Shown here: positions 7,741-14,805 of the stretch, piece after piece
Layout: every line of letters begins with the position of its first letter
How positions within the stretch are numbered: the stretch's first letter is position 1
Source: a virus
IMG/VR virus record: IMGVR_UViG_3300013137_002261
Coordinates: 1 to 26,847 of that record
Strand: one strand, 5' to 3'
DNA: 26,847 nt
Translations under genes and position numbers: made by a program
Notes under the pieces: model-generated
The model's input: the letters and a program-made list of their open reading frames with translations, nothing else
What the model was told of the DNA's origin: nothing
The model's database searches: none

Positions 7741-7741
7741 A

Positions 7742-9682
7742 CTATTTAATCCTTGTTCCTACAGCAGTTCTTTCCAGAACAATTTTATTTTGGAAAAAAG
7801 CACTATAATCATTTACATGTGTAACAACAAAAATACTTGAGTACTTTGAACTTAGAAACCTTAATAGGTCTAACACACGAGCAGCACCAGCTGGGTCCAT
7901 GCCGTCGAACGCCTCATCCACGCACAAGATTGAACCACTCATCCCGTGTCTCGATGCTAAAAGATTAGAAAGTGCTAACATAATCGCTAAATTTACTCGT
8001 CTTAGTTCACCAGTTGAATTCAGACCAACACAAGGTGCACCTGAAGAATTAATAATTTGAAGTTTAATTTTGTTTTTTAACGCTCCATCCTTGTTTTTAA
8101 GATCTGCTGTGATTTCTGCTGTAATTGCGCCTCCTACCAAGAGACTTAAATATTGCTTTATATATTTGTTTAATATTGGAATATATGCTTTAAATAACTC
8201 TCTTGGTACACCTGATCTAGAAAAAGCCCCCTCCCAGAACCGAAGTATATCCAATTGGCGCTCTGTGTCTAGAACTAAAGCATCTAGCTCCTGAAGCTCT
8301 TTGGAAAGAGACTCTTTTTTCTCTTTCAAAGAAAGGAGAGAAGCATCTGAACCATAAACAGAAGATTCGGCTTCTTCAATCTGAGAAGATATTAAATGTG
8401 CTTCATTAACAGCCAAATCAAGATTACTTTTTTGTTTATAAATCTCTTTAGTAACCTCAGAAATTTGTCTTTCTATCTCAGATAGACGTTTTACTGCAAC
8501 TTTCTCTTCCTGTAAGAAGAAATCGTATTCAACTTTAAATTCATTATTTTTTTGGCTATGCTCCAGCTCTAGAGCAATCAACTCATTTTCAATACTATTT
8601 TTAGTAGTTAGCGCTTCTGCGCATTCAAGGTCTAGCTCTGCTATGCGCTTATCACGGGTAGTCGTATCAATCTCGGACCCACAGTAGTCGCAAACACCTT
8701 CAAGTCTTAAAAAAAGCTTTTTCTTTGCTTTATTTATAGTTTCTATAGAGTGCCTACATTCTTCAATACGTTTTTCTAATAAAAACGTATCTTCTCGCTG
8801 CTGTAGCCTTACTCTATGATCTGCTTCAGTCATAGAAGCCAACTTAGCTCTTAAATTAAGAAGCTCTTGCTCAAGCCCACCTTTCTCAGGAATAGAAAGA
8901 CCTTTCAAAAGTTCTTCTATCTCATCTATTCTGTTTAAAGCTTTCTCTAATTTCTCTGCTAAAGCAGCTATTTTAGCTCTTTTTAAGATATTAAATTGAG
9001 ATTTATCTGCTTCTAATTTAGATATAGTAGATATAGTATCTACCAATAGTGTGTTAATTGTTACAAATTTACTCTTATAAGTAGCTAAATTAGGTACGGA
9101 AATCGCTAATTTTGCTTTAGTTCGTTTAAGAGCTTCATCAAATCTAGAAAAATCAATAATATCATATAAAAGATCTGCTTGCTCTGAATCAGACATCTCT
9201 GAAAAATGCTTTACTCTAGAAATCGGTCCTTTACCAAAGAAAAAAGCGTTAATAAACGTATCAAAACTAACACCGATAAGCGTTAAAATAATAGAATCTA
9301 CAGAATCACCTTCTCTAGTGTTCCTTAGATCTACTGGAATACCGTCTACAGTAAGATAAACCTTATTTTTATGTATATCATGTTTCCTGTATCGTGTAAT
9401 TTCATATGTCTTACCATCTTTCTCTAAAAGGAGCCTACCCATGCAATTTTTCCCTGCATGAGCGTTTACAACATCGTCTAAATAATCAATCTTATTGATA
9501 GTTGTTCCATAGATAATCCACGGAATCGCACCAATCACAGAAGACTTACCTACACCGTTATTGTTAAAGCCTTCAGCAGCAACATTCTCTGCTGTGATCT
9601 CAACAATGCCTCGGTTAGCGAGAGGAAGGTCTAGTTCACGAATAGCACAAAAATTCTCTAGATGTAGGTTCAGAAAATGCAT
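7742..9682 (-). CDS. SbcC/Rad50-like (T4 gp46-like) recombination ATPase
   Basis: A 646-residue SMC-like ATPase. The Walker A motif is NNGVGKSS (41-48) near the N-terminus. Long coiled coils flank a single zinc-hook CDYCG (C331, C334). The C-terminal part has the ABC signature-like NSTGELRR and a Walker B, ILCVDEAFDGMD. Length and order fit phage gp46 or small SbcC proteins. With the SbcD-like nuclease encoded just upstream it would form the Mre11-Rad50-type complex that resects DNA ends for recombination-dependent replication. AGAG lies five bases before the ATG. The zinc-hook predicts dimerisation through one shared zinc ion. Confidence 0.93.
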   Translation of the reverse strand: MHFLNLHLENFCAIRELDLPLANRGIVEITAENVAAEGFNNNGVGKSSVIGAIPWIIYGTTINKIDYLDDVVNAHAGKNCMGRLLLEKDGKTYEITRYRKHDIHKNKVYLTVDGIPVDLRNTREGDSVDSIILTLIGVSFDTFINAFFFGKGPISRVKHFSEMSDSEQADLLYDIIDFSRFDEALKRTKAKLAISVPNLATYKSKFVTINTLLVDTISTISKLEADKSQFNILKRAKIAALAEKLEKALNRIDEIEELLKGLSIPEKGGLEQELLNLRAKLASMTEADHRVRLQQREDTFLLEKRIEECRHSIETINKAKKKLFLRLEGVCDYCGSEIDTTTRDKRIAELDLECAEALTTKNSIENELIALELEHSQKNNEFKVEYDFFLQEEKVAVKRLSEIERQISEVTKEIYKQKSNLDLAVNEAHLISSQIEEAESSVYGSDASLLSLKEKKESLSKELQELDALVLDTERQLDILRFWEGAFSRSGVPRELFKAYIPILNKYIKQYLSLLVGGAITAEITADLKNKDGALKNKIKLQIINSSGAPCVGLNSTGELRRVNLAIMLALSNLLASRHGMSGSILCVDEAFDGMDPAGAARVLDLLRFLSSKYSSIFVVTHVNDYSAFFQNKIVLERTAVGTRIK

Positions 9683-9683
9683 A

Positions 9684-9887
9684 TTAACTCTTTATAATAG
9701 AAATAGTAGAAAGAACTACGCTTGGTTCATCGATTACATAAGAACACTTCACTGTAGGAGCAGGCCACTCTTTATCACACTTAGCACATATATATATACC
9801 AAGTCGTGGGTGTATACAAGCAATCTCCTGTTTTCCATGAATACTACACTCACACATGATATCTTTCATGTCTTTTTGTTTATTCAT
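9684..9887 (-). CDS. Small zinc-binding protein
   Basis: A 67-residue protein with several cysteines and histidines: CECSIHGK (12-19), then ACIHPRLG, CAKCDKEW and a single Cys. This pattern fits a zinc ribbon resembling short phage zinc-finger proteins that bind DNA or protein. The start ATG overlaps the SbcD stop in an ATGA junction, and the stop lies two bases before the sbcC start, so it sits inside the SbcD-SbcC pair. That position suggests a helper of the nuclease complex, but nothing in the sequence proves it. Confidence 0.7.
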   Translation of the reverse strand: MNKQKDMKDIMCECSIHGKQEIACIHPRLGIYICAKCDKEWPAPTVKCSYVIDEPSVVLSTISIIKS

Positions 9888-10954
9888 GCCTCCTCTCCTT
9901 GATATAACCCAATACCAACACTAGTTACTGTTTCCTTATCTATTTTACCTGAATACATCTGTACTACATAATCTTCTAGAACTGTAATAGGGTCTATTAT
10001 CTCTAACTTATCCTGTGTACAAATCTTGAACTCAAGCTCCTCCTTGTCCTTAACAAGAATTGCACTCACAGACAAAGCCCCCATCGTTTTCAATTCCTTG
10101 GTAAACTCCACCAGGTCCGTTTGGTCATCATCTTTTTTATAAGCAATCGTAATAAACTTATTACTAGGGTCTATAGTGTCTCTTGGAGATATGACCACAA
10201 ATTCAGGTGCACTTGTCCTAACCCGCTCAAACGTATTAGCATCTGAATCAAACACCAAAAAACCTTTACTGTGTCCACGATCACCGAGATCATGCTGAAG
10301 CAACGATCCAACATAAACTGCATTAGGCATTCCTCCAATATGCTGATGTATGTGATAATGTCCAGCAAAAATGTAGTCAAATGGTACATTGAGATCTTCC
10401 TTTTTGAGATCAGATTTTAATCTGTAATCAGCAGGCCCTACCATAGCACCATCTACTGAATGATGAAATAATAAATACTTCTTAGCCTTTACTGGAGCCT
10501 CTACCTCTGCCCAGTGCTTAGCATAACCTAACCTTTCTCTGGTTAGCTCAACGCTCTCAGAATAAGGAACACCCCAAAAAAGACAATCACTAAAAGATGT
10601 AAAGCTTTCGTTTAAAACAATAACATTACTTAGATACTGAAATGGAAGCAAGCTATGTATATGCCCACCTTCATCTACTTGATCATGATTTCCAGGAATC
10701 ATAATAAAAGTTAGATCATCATACTTGGCTATTAAAGAAAATACAGAAGAGTATACATCTATATATATCTTTTTTGGAACATGAAAGAGATCACCACAAA
10801 ACACTATCAATTTAATATCATTTGTTCGTGCATAAGAACACATCTGCACAAATGCTGCCATAGCATCTTCAAGTCTAGAATTAATCCCATTCTTGATAGT
10901 ACTGTGTTGAGGCCAGTTATGAAAATGAATATCAGAGCATACTATAAATTTCAT
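9884..10954 (-). CDS. SbcD/Mre11-like (T4 gp47-like) nuclease
   Basis: A 356-residue calcineurin-like metallophosphoesterase. The metal-binding motifs are in order: CSDIHFH (D8, H10), FCGDLFH, PGNHDQ and AGHYHIHQ. These provide the two-metal centre of Mre11-type exo/endonucleases. Length is close to T4 gp47. It pairs with the SbcC-like ATPase at 7742-9682 to process double-strand breaks. The C-terminal third has an acidic and lysine-rich character without a clear motif. Its stop overlaps the start of the zinc-finger gene, linking translation of the complex. Confidence 0.93.
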   Translation of the reverse strand: MKFIVCSDIHFHNWPQHSTIKNGINSRLEDAMAAFVQMCSYARTNDIKLIVFCGDLFHVPKKIYIDVYSSVFSLIAKYDDLTFIMIPGNHDQVDEGGHIHSLLPFQYLSNVIVLNESFTSFSDCLFWGVPYSESVELTRERLGYAKHWAEVEAPVKAKKYLLFHHSVDGAMVGPADYRLKSDLKKEDLNVPFDYIFAGHYHIHQHIGGMPNAVYVGSLLQHDLGDRGHSKGFLVFDSDANTFERVRTSAPEFVVISPRDTIDPSNKFITIAYKKDDDQTDLVEFTKELKTMGALSVSAILVKDKEELEFKICTQDKLEIIDPITVLEDYVVQMYSGKIDKETVTSVGIGLYQGEEA

Positions 10955-11002
10955 TGTGTCTCTTATGTAATTTCTTTTTATTTAGTAACATCGCCCATAA
11001 TT

Positions 11003-11503
11003 TTATCTTCCAAACGCTCCCGATGGAAGTCCACCCGTGGACCCAAAACCACCTTCACTTCTATCAGTTTCAGATAGGGCATCAACAACAGTAAATAATG
11101 CTGTTACTATGGGTGCAAATACCATTTGTGCGATTCTATCACCCTTCTTAATCTGAACAGCATTAAGACCTAAATTAGCTAGTATTACTCCAATTTCTCC
11201 TCTGTAGTCTGAATCTATAGTTCCTGGAGAATTTAAAACCATAATCCCATGCTTTAACGCCAACCCAGACCTGGACCTAATCTGTGCCTCATACCCACGA
11301 GGAATCTCAACGGCAATCCCAGTCTTTACTAGCTTAGCTCTACCAACTTTAAGCATTTGATCATGTGCAGCTACTAAATCAAAACCTGACGCTCCCGGTG
11401 TCGCCTGTTTAGGAAGGTCACTCTCGGCACTCCCGTGCAAGAACCTTATCTTCACCTCTATTGCCAATTGCCCGTTCACTTCCTCTATAAGTTCTCGAAT
11501 CAT
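11003..11503 (-). CDS. dut: Deoxyuridine 5'-triphosphate nucleotidohydrolase
   Basis: A 166-residue trimeric-type dUTPase that converts dUTP to dUMP and pyrophosphate, keeping uracil out of phage DNA and feeding dTMP synthesis. All five family motifs are present: PGASGFDLVA, RSRSGLA, GTIDSDYRGEI, GDRIAQMV and the C-terminal RSEGGFGSTG that closes over the substrate. The start at 11503 is supported by GGAAGGA upstream. It gives an N-terminal extension of about 16 residues before the usual family start, and that extension is read in a frame overlapping the end of the upstream 94-residue gene. It lies immediately upstream of the SbcD-like gene. Confidence 0.95.
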   Translation of the reverse strand: MIRELIEEVNGQLAIEVKIRFLHGSAESDLPKQATPGASGFDLVAAHDQMLKVGRAKLVKTGIAVEIPRGYEAQIRSRSGLALKHGIMVLNSPGTIDSDYRGEIGVILANLGLNAVQIKKGDRIAQMVFAPIVTALFTVVDALSETDRSEGGFGSTGGLPSGAFGR

Positions 11504-11702
11504 TTGCTTTTTCCTTCCAAAGTTTTAACCACATTGTATATAAATGCCCACCACGAATAATCATTTCAATATCAACCTCCAATTCTTCAATCTTTTTTAT
11601 ATCAGCCTCCCATTGCTTGATAAATGAAACTAACTCATCACTTGTTTTATACTCTTCTAGTTCTTTTACGTAAAGAAAGAGTGTTTTGAACCAATCTTTC
11701 AT
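11418..11702 (-). CDS. Small helical protein, unknown
   Basis: A 94-residue protein with a helical, charged N-terminal two thirds (YVKELEEYKTSDELVSFIK, then EADIKKIEELEVDIEMI) that looks coiled-coil-like. A polar tail follows. GGAG seven bases before the ATG supports the start. The last 86 bases overlap the start of dUTPase in another frame, so the tail composition is constrained by dUTPase. No family is recognised. It belongs to a run of three overlapping small genes between recA and dut. Confidence 0.55.
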   Translation of the reverse strand: MKDWFKTLFLYVKELEEYKTSDELVSFIKQWEADIKKIEELEVDIEMIIRGGHLYTMWLKLWKEKANDSRTYRGSERAIGNRGEDKVLARECRE

Positions 11703-11847
11703 TTATTTGCTCCATCTTAAAATTCCCACCCATAATAATACAGTTATTCCATACAAACTCAAAGGCATCAGTAAACTTAGCTGCTTCGTACACGACGTAC
11801 CACACGCATCCGCGTCTTAATTGATGCTTTACTAATACTTTTGGCAT
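11647..11847 (-). CDS. Small unknown protein in an overlapping gene chain
   Basis: A 66-residue frame that covers the gap between the 172-residue gene and the 94-residue gene, overlapping them by 71 and 56 bases. The central part (WYVVYEAAKFTDAFEFVWNN) has the aromatic and hydrophobic pattern of a folded protein, while the N-terminus and C-terminus lie in the overlaps. The Shine-Dalgarno site is weak. No family is recognised. It is kept because no other frame explains 11703-11776 and the composition looks coding. Confidence 0.45.
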   Translation of the reverse strand: MPKVLVKHQLRRGCVWYVVYEAAKFTDAFEFVWNNCIIMGGNFKMEQINERLVQNTLSLRKRTRRV

Positions 11848-12295
11848 TTACTAAGCACACAGTTAAAGGTACAACTTTAAAATCTTTTTCATACAACTCT
11901 AATTTAACTAAATGTTGCTGATACCAACCCTCTTCAACTCCAGTCCATATCAAGTATTCATACTTACAATTTCTAAAAAAGTGCTCATTAACAATGAGTT
12001 GATTTATACTACCCTTACATATTTTAGACCGTACAAACACTACCTTATGTGGTAAGAAGCACGCTTCCCTAAATTCAAATTTTAGAAAATCAATAGGTAC
12101 TGTACAAAATAAAGTAGTGGGAATATCATTCCTTGCTTTATGCAGGTACTTAATAATCTCAATATCAATATATCCCTCCAATCTAAGATAGATCTCAGTA
12201 GGGTTATGGTCTTCAATGGCTTGATCTATAATTCTATGCAACTTAGGAATATCAGTAGATACAATACATCGATCTCCAGTGAATCCTACTATCAA
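11777..12295 (-). CDS. Unknown protein with Rossmann-like N-terminus
   Basis: A 172-residue protein. It starts with a hydrophobic strand and a glycine turn (IVGFTGDR), followed by helix and strand alternation (PTEIYLRLEG, PTTLFCTVPIDFL), which resembles a Rossmann or SLOG-type nucleotide-binding fold; this is a weak judgement. The C-terminus is basic (KTRMRVVRRVRSS), in the segment overlapping the next gene. The start is a TTG that overlaps the recA stop (TTTTGATAG), with AGG seven bases before it, so it is probably translated with recA. No confident family. Confidence 0.6.
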   Translation of the reverse strand: MIVGFTGDRCIVSTDIPKLHRIIDQAIEDHNPTEIYLRLEGYIDIEIIKYLHKARNDIPTTLFCTVPIDFLKFEFREACFLPHKVVFVRSKICKGSINQLIVNEHFFRNCKYEYLIWTGVEEGWYQQHLVKLELYEKDFKVVPLTVCLVNAKSISKASIKTRMRVVRRVRSS

Positions 12296-13341
12296 AATAA
12301 ACCTACCTCTTTTCCGTGTGCCTCTACTCTATCAAGGTTGGCAGCCACCCACTCGCGTGCCTTCTCTTGTCCTATTGCTATCTTTTCCCCTAAAAAGGTA
12401 TATGTCTTATTATTTTGTTCAATAATACCATTAGCCAAAAACAAATCAAAATATTCATTTTGCTTATCAATACCCGAAGCAAAAAGAAGTCTATACTCTG
12501 CAATTTTAAAAGGTGCTGCTACTTTATTCTTTATTACAGTAACTTTAGTGTTTATTCCTATCGGAATATCACCATCCTTCAATGTTTCTTTCTTGCGCAC
12601 ATCTAATCTAATTGAGGCATAAAACTTTAAAGCTTTCCCTCCTGGCGTTGTTTCTGGGTTACCATAAAGTACCCCTACCTTTTCACGTATCTGATTAACA
12701 AACATTGTCAGAACATTATGCTTAGCACCCACAGTCGCAAGCTTCCTTAGCTCTTTCGACATCAACCGTGCCTGAAGCCCAATGGTCACGTCACCCGCCT
12801 CACCATCAAGCTCCTTCCGCGGCACCAAAGCCGCCACAGAATCGATCAACACCACATCAATTCCTGCGTCAATCAGCTCGAAAAGTGTATCAAAAGCATC
12901 CTCTGCGGAATCAGGCTGCATCAACAAAAGTGTCTCAAGATCAACACCAACATTCTCTGCCATTGTAACAGAAAATGCATGCTCCGCATCTATCATTGCA
13001 CAAACATAACCCATTTTCTGAGCATTAGCAATGACAGATAAACAAAGAGTGCTCTTACCTGTGGATTCCACACCAAATATTTCTACAATTCTTCCTTTAG
13101 GCAGCCCCCCTATTCCGAGAGCACAATCAAGATTATAACTCCCAGTCTTAATTATATTTTCTTCCCCTATCTCTATATGAGAAGAAGAAGCGACTGTAAA
13201 AATCTCACGCTTCTTAGACTTCATATGAGACTGAATTTTAGTAAGCTTACCTGAGTCTATAACTTTAGAAGAAGCTTTATCCTCTCCAGCCTCTGTAATT
13301 CCCGCTAGATCTTCTTCATCCACAAATTCTAATTCAGGCAT
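12292..13341 (-). CDS. recA: RecA-family recombinase
   Basis: A true RecA-type strand-exchange ATPase: Walker A GVESTGKST, MIDAEHAF, Walker B VVLIDSVAAL, IGLQARLMSKELRKL, the L2/NQIREKVG region and PGGKALKFYASIRLDVRK. It forms filaments on single-stranded DNA and drives recombination-dependent phage replication. An in-frame GTG at 13353 exists, but GGAG lies six bases before the ATG at 13341, so that start is used (349 residues). The protein then opens with MPELEFVDEEDL, an acidic N-terminal tag shared with the nuclease at 6818-7429. The usual acidic C-terminal tail of bacterial RecA is absent; the end is KEVGLF. A perfect 11-bp hairpin lies just upstream of the ribosome site. Confidence 0.94.
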   Translation of the reverse strand: MPELEFVDEEDLAGITEAGEDKASSKVIDSGKLTKIQSHMKSKKREIFTVASSSHIEIGEENIIKTGSYNLDCALGIGGLPKGRIVEIFGVESTGKSTLCLSVIANAQKMGYVCAMIDAEHAFSVTMAENVGVDLETLLLMQPDSAEDAFDTLFELIDAGIDVVLIDSVAALVPRKELDGEAGDVTIGLQARLMSKELRKLATVGAKHNVLTMFVNQIREKVGVLYGNPETTPGGKALKFYASIRLDVRKKETLKDGDIPIGINTKVTVIKNKVAAPFKIAEYRLLFASGIDKQNEYFDLFLANGIIEQNNKTYTFLGEKIAIGQEKAREWVAANLDRVEAHGKEVGLF

Positions 13342-13353
13342 GGTTTGCTCCAC

Positions 13354-13385
13354 GCTAGGAGCGGCAGTTTCCCACCGCTCCTAGC
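13354..13385. other. Perfect 11-bp hairpin in the recA leader
   Basis: GCTAGGAGCGG (13354-13364) and CCGCTCCTAGC (13375-13385) are exact reverse complements around a 10-base loop. It fills the gap between the SSB gene and recA and ends two bases before the GGAG of recA. There is no T-tract after the stem on either strand, so it is not a classic terminator. It may regulate recA translation, or attenuate or process the mRNA. Confidence 0.65.
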
Positions 13386-13393
13386 ATAATATT

Positions 13394-14296
13394 CTACTTA
13401 TTCTTCTGTGCTTGACGTGCTCTCAACTCTGCAAGCTTTTCTCTCATAGTATCTGATGCAGAGGGCGTAACAGGCATTTCCTCAGGTGCAACAGACAACA
13501 TCGCCACAGGTGCGCTATCATCTGTAAGATTAGGGGCCATTTCACGCGCTATTTGAGCATTAAAAGACGAATCAGGCATCTGCCCAAAACGAGCCTTTTG
13601 AGCCTCATAGGTCATTTCTTCTGGGGCAAGAAGCTCATGAAGTTGATGCATATGTGGCTGTAGTTCTTCCCAAGAGAACGGAAGCTCTTCCTCCTCCAGA
13701 ACTTCAAACTCGGTTTTCTGAGCACCGGCAATGCCAGAACCTGCATCTGTTTTATAACAGGTAATGCGTACTGAGCGCCCACTCTTAAGATCGAAAACAT
13801 CCCCGTACATGTAGTTAATACCCTTACGATCCTTCTTGAGGATTTCTTTAGAAAGATCCTCAAATTGAGCCTTAGTTGCTTCCCATATCTGCACACAAGG
13901 AGCACCCTCAGCAGTAACAAGATTATCCATATCAATAACATTATAGGCATGCTTACGTGAAGGAAGCATATCCCTACCTGCTTGCCTTACCTGCGGATCT
14001 TTCGATCCGAACCAATCCCACGCTTTCTCGCAATCAAAGCATGGCTTACCAAAATGTTCCTTCTGGCACCACCCAGGACTACGCTGCCCAGGCACCTTGA
14101 AGTGCTTCACAACACGAAACGTAACAGTCTTACCGTAAACAGGGTGCTCAGGTGCCCACGGTGGCAAAATCCGAAGAATATATACCTTAGGATCTTTCTT
14201 TGAATCACCAGCGACAATCTTAAATCGTTTAATCTTGTCTCCACCCAATGAAGCTAAATAATCATTTTCAAGTTGACTAAGAATTTCATTTCCCAT
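13394..14296 (-). CDS. gp32-like single-stranded DNA-binding protein
   Basis: A 300-residue protein with the layout of phage gp32-like SSBs: an OB-fold core beginning around KVYILRILPPW, a zinc-binding insert (HFKVPGQRSPGWCQKEHFGK followed by PCFDC) and the NVIDMDN strand after a basic segment. It coats single-stranded DNA during replication and recombination. The distal part is acidic (EVLEEEELPFSWEEL), but the last 20 residues are basic and Ala/Gln-rich (MREKLAELRARQAQKNK), unlike the acidic tail of T4 gp32. AAAGG lies before the ATG. It sits between the UvsY-like gene and recA, which fits a recombination unit. Confidence 0.85.
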   Translation of the reverse strand: MGNEILSQLENDYLASLGGDKIKRFKIVAGDSKKDPKVYILRILPPWAPEHPVYGKTVTFRVVKHFKVPGQRSPGWCQKEHFGKPCFDCEKAWDWFGSKDPQVRQAGRDMLPSRKHAYNVIDMDNLVTAEGAPCVQIWEATKAQFEDLSKEILKKDRKGINYMYGDVFDLKSGRSVRITCYKTDAGSGIAGAQKTEFEVLEEEELPFSWEELQPHMHQLHELLAPEEMTYEAQKARFGQMPDSSFNAQIAREMAPNLTDDSAPVAMLSVAPEEMPVTPSASDTMREKLAELRARQAQKNK

Positions 14297-14322
14297 TTTT
14301 ACACCTTTATTCCTTTCTAAGT

Positions 14323-14742
14323 TTAAATTCCACGAGTGGAAAGCATTGCAATTCTTTCCATTGACGTAAACTTCTTCTCAAGAGCCTTACAAAAAGCTTT
14401 GAGCCTTTCCTCTACCTCTGTTGCCTTGTGGTATGCGATAGCCACAGTTTGTACATCTTTATCTACAGTCACCCAAGCTTTATACAACTCCTCTGTAGGT
14501 TTAATCCCCGCAGGAGGACTATTACGAAACTCAATCTGCTTAGCAGCCTTCAAACGCTCCAACTTATACCTACCAAGCTCATTAAAGCTTGATAAACGCG
14601 CAAGATTGTCAGTATACATCCACAGCACCTGTGGAAACTGTGCAAATTCTGCTACCGGATGATCCTGGTCTATATCCAATAGATTCTCATCTATGTATAC
14701 ATCTCCAAACTCCGGTACGGATAAAGCCAACTGCCGTGCCAT
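14323..14742 (-). CDS. Putative UvsY-like recombination mediator
   Basis: A 139-residue protein resembling T4 UvsY in size and layout: an early DVYIDENLL segment (UvsY has DVFID), a helical middle part, a VDKDVQTV segment in the position of UvsY's ADKDVLKV, and a helical C-terminus. UvsY loads the recombinase onto SSB-coated single-stranded DNA. The similarity was judged by eye from memory of UvsY and is weak in the middle. The context supports it strongly: it is the first gene of a unit followed by SSB and RecA. A perfect AAAGGAGG lies eight bases before the ATG, and a promoter lies just upstream. Confidence 0.6.
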   Translation of the reverse strand: MARQLALSVPEFGDVYIDENLLDIDQDHPVAEFAQFPQVLWMYTDNLARLSSFNELGRYKLERLKAAKQIEFRNSPPAGIKPTEELYKAWVTVDKDVQTVAIAYHKATEVEERLKAFCKALEKKFTSMERIAMLSTRGI

Positions 14743-14768
14743 GATCTGCGCCTCCTTTGCGCCAACGT

Positions 14769-14798
14769 AACGTATCAGAGAGCCAGTCCCCCTGTCAA
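14769..14798 (-). promoter_or_regulatory. Probable sigma70-type promoter for the SSB-RecA unit
   Basis: A perfect minus-strand -35 box TTGACA (14793-14798), an 18-bp spacer and a weak -10 box TACGTT (14769-14774). It lies 27 bases upstream of the UvsY-like start, between it and the polymerase gene. Confidence 0.55.
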
Positions 14799-14805
14799 GT
14801 CCTAC

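Noticed and set aside
10171-10389. 72-residue minus-strand frame inside the SbcD gene
   Set aside because: It overlaps the phosphoesterase motif AGHYHIHQ in the true frame and has no support of its own.
13612-13950. 112-residue minus-strand frame inside the SSB gene
   Set aside because: It is a shifted frame of the gp32-like protein, whose zinc residues and OB-like core clearly mark the correct frame.
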